A stretch of 64,000 nt of DNA, taken from positions 1 to 64,000 of the forward strand of contig CAISPD010000062.1 of the NCBI GenBank assembly GCA_903887275.1, written 5' to 3'. This document shows positions 30,794-40,155 of this stretch, piece by piece. The translations under genes were made by a program, and so were the position numbers. The stretch comes from an uncultured Mucilaginibacter sp. (GTDB lineage: Bacteria > Bacteroidota > Bacteroidia > Sphingobacteriales > Sphingobacteriaceae). Each line of letters begins with the position of its first letter. Position 1 is the stretch's first letter. The notes beneath the pieces were generated by a model that had not been told where the DNA came from, did not search any database, and saw nothing but the letters and a program-made list of their open reading frames with translations.

Positions 30794-32055
30794 CGCTCTC
30801 CGAAAGAGACCTTAAAGTTATATGGCACCCCTATACCCAAATGCAAACGGCGCAGCCGCCTATACCTATTATCAGGGGTGAGGGTGCTTGCCTGTACGAC
30901 CAGAACGACAAGTGTTATATTGATGCGATATCTTCCTGGTGGGTAAATATCCATGGGCATGCGCATCCCTATATCGCACAAAAAGTAGCTGAGCAATTGC
31001 AAAAGCTGGAACATGTGATTTTTGCAGGTTTTACGCACGAACCTGCTGTTGAATTAGCCGAACGCCTGCTTAAAATACTTCCCGCAAATCAGGCTAAGGT
31101 TTTTTATTCGGATAACGGATCAACGGCAGTTGAAGTGGCTATAAAAATGTGCCTGCAATACTGGCATAACCAGGGTTTGCGACGTACCAAAATTTTGGCC
31201 TTTAAAAATGCCTACCATGGCGATACTTTCGGCGCAATGGCAGTTAGCGGCAGAAGTGCCTTTACAGCAGCATTTGATAGCCTGTTGTTTGAAGTGGAGT
31301 TTATTGATCTGCCTAACGAAGAAAATATCTCAAATCTCAAATCACAGGTCTCAAATCTCAAATCCGACCTGGCTTGTTTTATCTTTGAACCCCTGGTGCA
31401 GGGTGCCGCAGGTATGATCATGTATGAGGCCGCATACCTCGACCAGCTTATGGCGCATTGCCGCGAGGAGCAAATTTTATTGATAGCGGATGAAGTTTTT
31501 ACCGGCTTTGGTCGTACCGGCAAAGCCTTTGCCTGCGAATATGTATCAGTTGATCCCGATATCATGTGTTTTTCGAAAGGGCTCACCGGTGGTACCATGG
31601 CCATGGGATTAACCACCTGTGCGCAGCATATCTATGAGGCTTTTTTGTCGGAAGATCGGCTCAAAACATTGTTTCATGGACATTCATACACCGCTAACCC
31701 GGTAGCTTGTTCGGCAGCACTGGCCAGTTTGGATTTGTTTTTGGACGACGCTACCGACGCCAATATTCAAAGAATAGCAGAAAATCACCGGCAATTTGCC
31801 CTCAAGATCAAAGATCACCCGCGCATACGTACCATCCGACAAACCGGAACTATCATCGTAATGGAATGGGAGACAGGCTCGGACACTTCCTATTTTAGTT
31901 CGCTGCGCGACAGATTGTATCAGTGTTTTTTGGATGCTGGTATAATTTTGCGTCCCCTTGGTAATATAATTTATATTTTACCTCCCTATTGCATTAGCGA
32001 TGAACAGCTGCATTATATTTACGGCAAAATAATAGCTGCTCTTGAGGAGATTTAA
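30790..32055 (+). CDS. bioA: Adenosylmethionine-8-amino-7-oxononanoate aminotransferase
   Basis: IWHPYTQMQ, DAISSWWVNIHGHAHP, FEPLVQGAAGM, CFSKGLTGGTMAMGLT. Confidence 0.92.
   Translation: MTLSERDLKVIWHPYTQMQTAQPPIPIIRGEGACLYDQNDKCYIDAISSWWVNIHGHAHPYIAQKVAEQLQKLEHVIFAGFTHEPAVELAERLLKILPANQAKVFYSDNGSTAVEVAIKMCLQYWHNQGLRRTKILAFKNAYHGDTFGAMAVSGRSAFTAAFDSLLFEVEFIDLPNEENISNLKSQVSNLKSDLACFIFEPLVQGAAGMIMYEAAYLDQLMAHCREEQILLIADEVFTGFGRTGKAFACEYVSVDPDIMCFSKGLTGGTMAMGLTTCAQHIYEAFLSEDRLKTLFHGHSYTANPVACSAALASLDLFLDDATDANIQRIAENHRQFALKIKDHPRIRTIRQTGTIIVMEWETGSDTSYFSSLRDRLYQCFLDAGIILRPLGNIIYILPPYCISDEQLHYIYGKIIAALEEI
31328..31362 (+). repeat. In-frame heptad repeat within bioA, 5 x 7 bp, encoding ISNLKSQVSNLKS
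   Basis: tctcaaa|tctcaaa|tcacagg|tctcaaa|tctcaaa. Confidence 0.8.
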
Positions 32056-32057
32056 GT

Positions 32058-32681
32058 ATGGAACTGAGCGAACTAATACCATCAATTATAAGTGATCATC
32101 AACTGCATGCGCGCTGGCTGAATACGCTGTCGCTTATGGAGAATACTGGTGCGAGGAAGATATCGGCCTGTGAAGACCCTGAAACAGTAACTTATATTAT
32201 CCTGAAACATGCTGCCGAAGAGCACCGGCATGCATTTTTTCTGAAAAAGCAAATAGAAAAGGTTGGTGCCGAAATTTGCCCGACCTACGCTGCACCTTAT
32301 TTATTGGCTCCCAGCAGCAGCCGTCATTACCTGCAGCAATTGGATATAGATGTTTGTCGCTACCTGAAAAATAACTTGGGACTAAGAGGTGCTGCCTTGC
32401 GTTTTGCGGCATATTTGCTGGTGACCTATGCTATTGAAGTGCGGGCCGATGAGCTTTACCCTGTGTACCAACAGGCCCTGGACGATGCCCATAGCAAAGT
32501 CAATGTAAAATCGATCATTCTGGAAGAAGAGGGCCATCTGGCCGAAATGATCAGGCAATTGGAACAATTTTCGCCCGATTGGCAGTTGCACGCTGGTAAA
32601 GCAGTGGCTATGGAGAGCCATTTATTTGCTCAGTGGGTAAATCAACTACATAACGAAGTTTACCAGTCGACTTTGGCATAA
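32058..32681 (+). CDS. Ferritin-like / putative diiron protein
   Basis: Helical protein with two ExxH motifs (AAEEHRHAF, LEEEGHLAE); 2 bp downstream of bioA. Confidence 0.55.
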   Translation: MELSELIPSIISDHQLHARWLNTLSLMENTGARKISACEDPETVTYIILKHAAEEHRHAFFLKKQIEKVGAEICPTYAAPYLLAPSSSRHYLQQLDIDVCRYLKNNLGLRGAALRFAAYLLVTYAIEVRADELYPVYQQALDDAHSKVNVKSIILEEEGHLAEMIRQLEQFSPDWQLHAGKAVAMESHLFAQWVNQLHNEVYQSTLA

Positions 32682-32718
32682 AACAGAAAAGGCTCCGATT
32701 GGGAGCCTTTTCTGTTTT
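32680..32718. terminator. Perfect bidirectional terminator between convergent genes
   Basis: AAAACAGAAAAGGCTCC-GATTG-GGAGCCTTTTCTGTTTT, 17-bp perfect stem. Confidence 0.92.
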
Positions 32719-32730
32719 AAAATATTCCGA

Positions 32731-33378
32731 TTATTGACCTCCGCGAGAAAGAGCCTCTAAATCGTCTTTGGTAATTTTATCAAAATCAGCAGCTATACCA
32801 AAAGTTCCTGCCGGCGCTTTGGCATCGGTAATGCTTGTGATGGTAACCACTGCAGCTTGTCCCTGTTGAAACGCAGTGTATTGGATAGGTACACCACCAA
32901 TTGTAGCATAATACCTTGGAATAGATGTAGCCGGGATGCTAACATCATTGGTGATCCAGATATCGTATGATTTTTGAGCCTTGGCATCAGTTGCTACTAC
33001 TTTTTTGCAATTAAAGCCAGAGATCTGTTTAGTTTCAGCAGTTGGCGCGAAGGTTAATGTTGGGAAACCTGCAACTACCTGATCAATTTCATCAGGTGTG
33101 TAAATAGCAGCTTTTTTTACGTTAAAAGCCGATACGTCAACTAAAATTGCGAATGACTTGAAATTAGCATCGGTAAGTACTTTGATCTTGGCCGGACCAG
33201 CTTCAAACGTTTGTGCATTTGAGTCGGGTCTGAAATACTGGGTTAGGGTAACAGTTTGCCCACGCATATCTGTTTGAACAGTGATTGTTCCTTCAGTGAA
33301 TTTTTTTTGTGCGTTTGCACTTAAAATGGTCGATGTTAAAGCAACGGCGAACGCAGCGCTAAAAAGTTTGATTTTCAT
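32731..33378 (-). CDS. Secreted hypothetical protein (GLPGLI/DUF4412-like)
   Basis: Signal peptide; FTEGTITVQTDMRG..., ISGFNCKKVVATDAKAQKSYDIWIT. Confidence 0.5.
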   Translation of the reverse strand: MKIKLFSAAFAVALTSTILSANAQKKFTEGTITVQTDMRGQTVTLTQYFRPDSNAQTFEAGPAKIKVLTDANFKSFAILVDVSAFNVKKAAIYTPDEIDQVVAGFPTLTFAPTAETKQISGFNCKKVVATDAKAQKSYDIWITNDVSIPATSIPRYYATIGGVPIQYTAFQQGQAAVVTITSITDAKAPAGTFGIAADFDKITKDDLEALSRGGQ

Positions 33379-33527
33379 TTTTTGTTTGTTTTGTTATTGG
33401 TGATGAAGCTTTACAGAGCGAAGTATTTTTTGTAGCTCAATATCGATTCATGATTGTTTGATATTTGTTACAAATTAGAAATTTTATTGTTTTGGGTGCA
33501 AATATTTCGCGCTCTTTATTTTTTACT

Positions 33528-35372
33528 CTAATTAGATTTAATGATGATTGATTTGTTACCTGAAATTTCAAGATTTTTTCTGCCCTCCGCCGATACCAAT
33601 TTAAGATTTTCTACCTGGCAGCTATCCAGGTAAGGCTGTACCGAGTATCTGAATGCTTTATCGGTATCGGAAAGATCAGTCAGAACTACTGCCTGATTGC
33701 CCGCCCGGTAGGCAATAGCCCGGTGTTTCCGGATATAAAAAGCAACGCTCTCTTTTGTTTGCAGGTTGCGGTACCTTTTCCAGCTAACGCTGATCGCAAA
33801 TAGCAGTAAGGCTACAAGCGTAATGCGTAACACTGCTATTTTACGGTTCAGCAGCAAATAGCAACTAAAAACAATTACCAGGCACAAACTGGCGAAACTC
33901 ATTGGCGAGAGCCATATTTTATTGATACTTGCCCCCGGAGCATGCTCTACCATTTGAAGGGAGCCGTCCATCAGCAATATGATTTTTTCGATAATAAAAG
34001 CCAGTATTTTTCCAATAACATTTATCGATCCCAGTAAAAAATAAACGATACCTGCATACATTACTAAGGCCGCTGGAATGATAACCAGCAGATTACTCAG
34101 CAAAAAATAAACCGGTAATTGGTGAAAATACCAGGAGCTCAGCGGTAAAACCACCAGTTGTGCGGTTATGGTGATTGAAGCCAGCAGCCAAATTTTATCA
34201 AGCCATTTATTTTTAAACGTAAACCACTTGTAAACAGCAGGCTGAAATAATAGGAGACCACTTACGGCCAGATATGTCAATTGGAAACCTGCGTCACTTA
34301 TTAGCAAGGGATCGTACAGCAACAATAGAAAAGCCGAAAACGCAAGCAGGTTAAGCGTACTTATAGTTCGGCTGAATGTTTTGCCAATAAGCACCAATGA
34401 AAGCATGAAAGCCGCGCGGCAAACTGCCGGTGAAAGGCCGGTAAGTACTGCATAATATAGAATACCAGTTACAATGAGTCCGGTTTTTACCGCCCTGCCA
34501 TGAGGCACGTTGATCAACCAGCCAAACATAAACTCCAACAACACAAAAAGTATGGCAACCTGCGCCCCCGAAACAGAAAGTACATGAGTGGTGCCCGTTT
34601 TGGCGTAGACCTGCAAAACATCCTCATCAAGGTCGGCTTTATAGCCGAGTATCAGCTTCGCAGCTACTCCGGCAGCTTCCTTGCTATAAATATTTTCCTT
34701 TAGCATTTTAACCAGGTGCCTCCTTAAGCTGTATGACCAGGCAATCAAAGGGTTCCCATTGCCTGCACTTATTATTCGATATTGGTTCGGAAAAAGAAAC
34801 TCCTGAAAGTGTATGTTTTGATTGGCCAGGTAGCTTTTATAGTTGAATTCGGCCGGGTTAGCCGGGGGGTCTATAGGCCTGTAGTCTGATGGTATCAATA
34901 ATACATCTCCATAATGTAAAATGTCGTCATTATTGCTTTTAAGCACCAGTAATATATTTCCGGTAACCGGGTACGAGCTATTTTTATTGATGCCCCGAGT
35001 GGCAAAAGCTTTGAAACGCAGTATTCCGTTTTTTAATACCGGTTCATTACTGATTGTAACCACCAGGCTTGTGGCGGGCCTTTTTGAGAAATGATCATTA
35101 CTTTTTAGTTCATTATTGTTTACCAGCAGCAGCCATCCAGCAGCAAACAGAAACAGATGCACCGTTAAGCCGCCGAGCCAGCGGTATTTATAAAGCTGAA
35201 GTTTTTTGAAATACAGGTTTAACAGGATGATAGCCGCAGCCAGCCCAATCAGTACAAACCATAATAATAAAAAAGATGATGGTGGCAAAAAAGCCAGTCC
35301 ACAGGCAATACCTGCCAAAAAGGGGATAAGGTAGATAACAAAGGGAATTTCGCTTTTACCAGCGGGCATCAT
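33528..35372 (-). CDS. comEC: ComEC/Rec2 family DNA-uptake membrane protein
   Basis: YAKTGTTHVLSVSGAQVAILFVLLEF, GLSPAVCRAAFMLSLVLIGKTFSR, multi-TM. Confidence 0.85.
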   Translation of the reverse strand: MMPAGKSEIPFVIYLIPFLAGIACGLAFLPPSSFLLLWFVLIGLAAAIILLNLYFKKLQLYKYRWLGGLTVHLFLFAAGWLLLVNNNELKSNDHFSKRPATSLVVTISNEPVLKNGILRFKAFATRGINKNSSYPVTGNILLVLKSNNDDILHYGDVLLIPSDYRPIDPPANPAEFNYKSYLANQNIHFQEFLFPNQYRIISAGNGNPLIAWSYSLRRHLVKMLKENIYSKEAAGVAAKLILGYKADLDEDVLQVYAKTGTTHVLSVSGAQVAILFVLLEFMFGWLINVPHGRAVKTGLIVTGILYYAVLTGLSPAVCRAAFMLSLVLIGKTFSRTISTLNLLAFSAFLLLLYDPLLISDAGFQLTYLAVSGLLLFQPAVYKWFTFKNKWLDKIWLLASITITAQLVVLPLSSWYFHQLPVYFLLSNLLVIIPAALVMYAGIVYFLLGSINVIGKILAFIIEKIILLMDGSLQMVEHAPGASINKIWLSPMSFASLCLVIVFSCYLLLNRKIAVLRITLVALLLFAISVSWKRYRNLQTKESVAFYIRKHRAIAYRAGNQAVVLTDLSDTDKAFRYSVQPYLDSCQVENLKLVSAEGRKNLEISGNKSIIIKSN

Positions 35373-35436
35373 ACCTGATAAAGATATGATTTTTGTTATT
35401 TGAAGCTAAATTTTATGATTTTTCGGATCGCACCTA

Positions 35437-35485
35437 CAATTAGTCAACCAGCCAATTCACTCATTCACTAACTCACACATTAACC
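35437..35485. repeat. Degenerate heptad array next to the MerR-gene stop
   Basis: caattag|tcaacca|gccaatt|cactcat|tcactaa|ctcacac|attaacc. Confidence 0.65.
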
Positions 35486-35820
35486 TAAAGCTGCTCTCTA
35501 ACTTCAAGCAAGAACTTTTTAATATTTTCAAGGGCATCAACAACGCGCTGATTTTCACGCACCTCGTTCATATTCTTCTTCAGGTGGTCCTTGGCGCCAT
35601 TTAAAGTATAGCCTTTTTCCTTGATCAAATGAAAGATGATACGCAGGTGTTCGATATCTTCAGGGGTAAAGTATCTGTTTCCTTTTTTGTTCTTCTTTGG
35701 TTGAAGAACATCAAATTCTTTTTCATAAAACCTGATCAGCGATTGGTTCACGTCAAAAATCGCGGCCACTTCACCCATGGTATAATACATCTTGCTGATC
35801 TCGTGTTCTTTATACGGCAT
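35485..35820 (-). CDS. MerR family transcriptional regulator
   Basis: YYTMGEVAAIFDVNQSLIRFYEKEFDVLQPKKNKKGNRYFTPEDIEHLR. Confidence 0.88.
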   Translation of the reverse strand: MPYKEHEISKMYYTMGEVAAIFDVNQSLIRFYEKEFDVLQPKKNKKGNRYFTPEDIEHLRIIFHLIKEKGYTLNGAKDHLKKNMNEVRENQRVVDALENIKKFLLEVREQL

Positions 35821-35973
35821 AGCTTAAAAGTAAAAATCGTTTAGCACTTTATACGAGGTACGGTTCCTAAAGTTTTGCAAATTACAAAAATGTTGAAAAC
35901 TTAACCTGATTCGTTCCAGTTATCGCTTGTACGAATAGCGCAACAAATGGTTTTATGCTTTCCTACTTATATT

Positions 35974-35981
35974 TACCTTTG
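35974..35981 (+). promoter_or_regulatory. TACCTTTG promoter box 6 nt before the alaS ATG
   Basis: TAnnTTTG consensus; TACCTTTG-caccct-ATGACAACC. Confidence 0.6.
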
Positions 35982-35987
35982 CACCCT

Positions 35988-38633
35988 ATGACAACCGCTT
36001 CCGAAATACGTAAAGCTTTTCTTGATTTTTTTGCTTCCAAAGGGCATACTATTGTGCCATCTGCTCCCATTGTGGTAAAAAACGACCCGACGTTGATGTT
36101 TACTAATGCCGGGATGAACCAGTTTAAAGATATTTTTTTGGGTGAGGCAGCGGCAAAATACCCGCGTGTGGCGGATACCCAACGTTGTTTACGTGTTTCG
36201 GGTAAACATAACGACCTGGAAGAAGTAGGTATTGATACCTATCATCATACCATGTTCGAGATGCTGGGCAACTGGAGCTTTGGCGATTATTTTAAAAAAG
36301 AAGCCATAAACTGGAGCTGGGAACTGCTGACCGAAGTTTATAAAATAGACAAAGACCGCCTTTACGTAACCATTTTTGAAGGTGACGAAAAAGAGGGATT
36401 GCCTAAAGATCAGGAAGCCTACGATTATTGGAAGCAATTTGTACCCGAGGATCATATCCTGCTGGGCAACAAAAAGGATAATTTCTGGGAAATGGGCGAA
36501 ACCGGTCCTTGTGGCCCGTGCTCCGAGATCCATTATGATAACCGGGCTCAAGGTGAAAGGTTAAAGGTTAAAGGCGAAAGTTTGGTCAATAAGGATCACG
36601 ACCAGGTAATTGAAATTTGGAACAATGTGTTCATGCAATTTAACCGCCTGAAGGATGGTTCATTGCAACCATTGCCGGCTAAACACGTGGATACAGGTAT
36701 GGGTTTCGAACGTTTGGTACGCGTGCTGCAGGGTAAGAGCTCGAATTATGATACGGATGTTTTTCAGGGACTAATTGACTTTATAGCTGAAAAAAGTAAT
36801 AAAAAATATAATAGCGCAGCCAAGCCAGGCGATGCTGATTGGAATTCAGCCGTAGCAATGCGGGTGCTGGCGGACCATATCCGGGCAGTTAGTTTTACAA
36901 TTGCAGATGGGCAGTTGCCTTCCAATAATAAAGCAGGATATGTAATACGCCGTATTTTACGCCGCGCTGTAAGGTACCAATACCAGTATTTAGGCTTTAA
37001 GGAACCTTTCTTGAATACCCTGGTGCCACTTTTGGCAGCACAATTTAAAGGCGTATTTGATGAGTTGTGGGATCAGAAAGATTTTGTGCAAAAAGTGGTG
37101 TTGGAAGAGGAAACCAGCTTCTTAAGGACACTTTCAGCCGGTATAAAAAAATTCAAAGACGCTATAATTGCTGATAGTAAAGTTATTTCAGGCAAAGTGG
37201 CCTTTGAACTTTCTGATACTTACGGATTCCCGATCGACCTTACAGAATTGATGGCACGTGAAAACGGCCTTTCTGTTGATCTGGCAAGTTTTGAGTTAGA
37301 ACTTGCAACCCAAAAAAGCCGCTCCCGCGCCGCCACCGCTATCGATACCGGCGATTGGGTATTGCTAAGAGACGAAGAAAACACCCTCTTTACGGGTTAC
37401 GACGAAACCGAGACAATTGCCCATATAATAAAATACCGCAAGGTTACTGCAAAAGGTAAAGAGCAATACCAAATTGTATTGGATAAAACCCCTTTCTATG
37501 CCGAAAGCGGTGGGCAGGTTGGTGATATCGGCCAATTGGTATTCCCGGATGGGGAAATACTGGAAGTGACCGATACCAAAAAAGAAAATGCCCTGATTGT
37601 TCATTTTGTAGATGCTTTGCCGACTGGTAAAGCGATCAGTGATTCGCTGACAGCCATCGTCGATCCGCAAAGAAGAACCAGCATCGAAAATAACCACTCG
37701 GCTACCCACTTATTGCATGCGGCTTTGAAACAGGTGCTGGGTACCCATGTTAACCAGAAAGGTTCCCTGGTAAATGATGAATATTTGCGATTCGACTTTT
37801 CGCATTTTGCAAAAGTGACGGAAGAAGAAATTGCCCGAATAGAAACCATTGTTAATGAAAAAGTTCGCCAGAATATTGGACTGAAAGAAGAACGTAATGT
37901 AGCTTACCAGTTAGCTATCTCCAGCGGTGTTACGGCCTTATTCGGTGAAAAGTATGGCGAGTACGTCAGGGTAATTACGTTTGATGATGAGTATTCTAAA
38001 GAGCTATGCGGCGGAACCCATGTTAAAGCTACCGGGCAGATCGGCTATTTCAAGATCATATCCGAAAGCGCTGTAGCTGCTGGGGTAAGGCGTATTGAGG
38101 CGATAACTGGCATAGGTGCCGAAAATTATATCAATGAGCAGAGCAAACTGGTACACCAGTTAAAAGATATGCTCAAAAATCCTAAGGATATCGGCAAAAG
38201 TATTGAAAGCCTGCTGGAGGAAAACAGCAAACTGAAAAAGGAGCTGGAAAAGGCTTTAATGGAAAAATCATCGGGATTAAAAGATGAGCTTGCTAAAAAA
38301 GTGCAGCATATTAATGGTATCAACTTTTTAGCCGAGAAGGTGGCGCTGCCCAATGCGGATGCTGTAAAGAATCTTGCTTATCAGTTGAAAGATATTGTAG
38401 CCGATCTGTTCCTCGTTCTGGCGACAGAAATAGAGGGTAAACCGGGTATAACCGTAATGATCTCCGAAAACCTGGTAAAAGATAAGGGGCTTCATGCCGG
38501 CAATATCGTTCGCGAATTGGCTAAGGAAATACAGGGCGGCGGAGGCGGACAGCCGTTTTATGCTACTGCGGGTGGCAAGGATGCTGGCGGACTTGACAAG
38601 GCCCTGGCAAAAGCGAATACCTTTATCAGCTAA
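35988..38633 (+). CDS. alaS: Alanine--tRNA ligase
   Basis: SEIRKAFLDFFASKGHTIVPSAPIV, FTNAGMNQFKDIFLG, CGGTHVKATGQIGYFKI, GGGGQPFYATAGGKD. Start at 35988 preferred. Confidence 0.95.
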   Translation: MTTASEIRKAFLDFFASKGHTIVPSAPIVVKNDPTLMFTNAGMNQFKDIFLGEAAAKYPRVADTQRCLRVSGKHNDLEEVGIDTYHHTMFEMLGNWSFGDYFKKEAINWSWELLTEVYKIDKDRLYVTIFEGDEKEGLPKDQEAYDYWKQFVPEDHILLGNKKDNFWEMGETGPCGPCSEIHYDNRAQGERLKVKGESLVNKDHDQVIEIWNNVFMQFNRLKDGSLQPLPAKHVDTGMGFERLVRVLQGKSSNYDTDVFQGLIDFIAEKSNKKYNSAAKPGDADWNSAVAMRVLADHIRAVSFTIADGQLPSNNKAGYVIRRILRRAVRYQYQYLGFKEPFLNTLVPLLAAQFKGVFDELWDQKDFVQKVVLEEETSFLRTLSAGIKKFKDAIIADSKVISGKVAFELSDTYGFPIDLTELMARENGLSVDLASFELELATQKSRSRAATAIDTGDWVLLRDEENTLFTGYDETETIAHIIKYRKVTAKGKEQYQIVLDKTPFYAESGGQVGDIGQLVFPDGEILEVTDTKKENALIVHFVDALPTGKAISDSLTAIVDPQRRTSIENNHSATHLLHAALKQVLGTHVNQKGSLVNDEYLRFDFSHFAKVTEEEIARIETIVNEKVRQNIGLKEERNVAYQLAISSGVTALFGEKYGEYVRVITFDDEYSKELCGGTHVKATGQIGYFKIISESAVAAGVRRIEAITGIGAENYINEQSKLVHQLKDMLKNPKDIGKSIESLLEENSKLKKELEKALMEKSSGLKDELAKKVQHINGINFLAEKVALPNADAVKNLAYQLKDIVADLFLVLATEIEGKPGITVMISENLVKDKGLHAGNIVRELAKEIQGGGGGQPFYATAGGKDAGGLDKALAKANTFIS

Positions 38634-38652
38634 GCATTTAAGGGAATAATTC

Positions 38653-38660
38653 TATATTTG
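38653..38660 (+). promoter_or_regulatory. TATATTTG promoter box upstream of gatB
   Basis: TAnnTTTG consensus about 25 nt upstream of the ATG. Confidence 0.5.
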
Positions 38661-38685
38661 GCATTATTTTTTGAATTTATAGTCT

Positions 38686-40155
38686 ATGTCAGCTACCACG
38701 GACAGCGCGGGTGATAAATATGAATTAGTGGTGGGTTTGGAAGTGCACGCGCAGTTATCTACCCAAAGTAAATCGTTTTCGCCCGATTCTGCTGCATTTG
38801 GCGGCAAACCTAACGAGCATATCAGCGTTGTTTCGCTTGGTCATCCCGGCACTTTGCCCTATATCAATAAAAAGATGGTAGAGTATGCTGTTAAGATGGG
38901 CCTGGCCTGTAACTGTACCATCAACCTGCATAATACTTTTGCCCGTAAAAATTATTTTTATGCCGATCTGCCCAAAGGGTATCAGATCACCCAGGATCAT
39001 GCACCGATTTGTTTGGGTGGCCATGTAACCGTTCGGTTTGCTGAAGGCAATACCAAAAATATCGCAATTCACCATATCCATATGGAAGAAGATGCTGGTA
39101 AAAGCATGCATGATCAGCATCATGCAGATACGCTCATCGACCTTAACCGGGCCGGTGTTCCTCTGATCGAGATCGTCTCCGAACCAGATATTCGCAGCGC
39201 CGAAGAAGCCGGATTATACCTGACCGAGATCCGCAAACTTTTACGTTATCTCGATATTTGTGATGGTAATATGGAGGAAGGCAGTATGCGTTGCGATGCC
39301 AATATTTCGGTGCGCTTACGGGGTGAAAAGGCCTACGGAAACCGTTGCGAGGTAAAGAACATGAACTCCATCCGCAATGTACAGCGTGCTATTGAACATG
39401 AGTTTGAGCGCCAGGTTGAAGTGCTGGAGAATGGTGGCACTATTGAGCAGAATACATTGAATTTTAACGCTGAAACAGGCGAGACCTCCGTATTGCGTTC
39501 GAAAGAAATGGCAAATGATTACCGCTATTTTCCCGAACCCGATCTGCAGCCGCTTTTTCTCGGCAAACAATATGTAGAAGATATCCGCAAAAGTTTGCCC
39601 GAATTACCGAACGAACTTTATGCAAAATACACTACTAAATTAGGCCTACCTGCCTATGATGCTGCTGTAATTACAGCAGATAAAGAAACTGCGGTATACT
39701 TTAATGAGCTTGTTGCCAATACCAGTAATTATAAGGCTGCGGCCAACTGGCTGATGGGGCAGGTTAAATCATACCTGAACGAAAATAACCTTCCTATTGC
39801 TGCATTTAGCATTAAACCCGCCAAAATCGCAGCTCTTATAAGTTTAATTGATGAAGGTAAGGTTAATAATTCACTGGCATCCCAGAAGCTTTTTCCTGCT
39901 ATCTTAGCTCATCCCGAAAAGTCGCCGGCTGATTTGGCAAAAGAACTTAATCTGCTGATCAGCGCCGGAACAGACGATGTGCATCAATTTATTAACGATG
40001 CCATTGCCAAATTTCCCGATAAAGTAAAGGAATATCAAAAGGGTAAAAAAGGGGTATTGGGACTGTTTATGGGCGAGATCATGAAAAGCTCGAAAGGCAG
40101 GATAGACCCGCAGAAGACCAACCAGTTATTGATCAAAGAATTAGAATCGAAATAA
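38686..40155 (+). CDS. gatB: Asp-tRNA(Asn)/Glu-tRNA(Gln) amidotransferase subunit B
   Basis: YELVVGLEVHAQLSTQSKSFSPDS, DLPKGYQITQ, RCDANISVR. Confidence 0.95.
   Translation: MSATTDSAGDKYELVVGLEVHAQLSTQSKSFSPDSAAFGGKPNEHISVVSLGHPGTLPYINKKMVEYAVKMGLACNCTINLHNTFARKNYFYADLPKGYQITQDHAPICLGGHVTVRFAEGNTKNIAIHHIHMEEDAGKSMHDQHHADTLIDLNRAGVPLIEIVSEPDIRSAEEAGLYLTEIRKLLRYLDICDGNMEEGSMRCDANISVRLRGEKAYGNRCEVKNMNSIRNVQRAIEHEFERQVEVLENGGTIEQNTLNFNAETGETSVLRSKEMANDYRYFPEPDLQPLFLGKQYVEDIRKSLPELPNELYAKYTTKLGLPAYDAAVITADKETAVYFNELVANTSNYKAAANWLMGQVKSYLNENNLPIAAFSIKPAKIAALISLIDEGKVNNSLASQKLFPAILAHPEKSPADLAKELNLLISAGTDDVHQFINDAIAKFPDKVKEYQKGKKGVLGLFMGEIMKSSKGRIDPQKTNQLLIKELESK

Noticed and set aside
35955-35987. 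Upstream alaS start at 35955
   Set aside because: It would place the TACCTTTG promoter box inside the gene, and the conserved AlaRS N-terminus begins at MTTASEIRKAF (35988).
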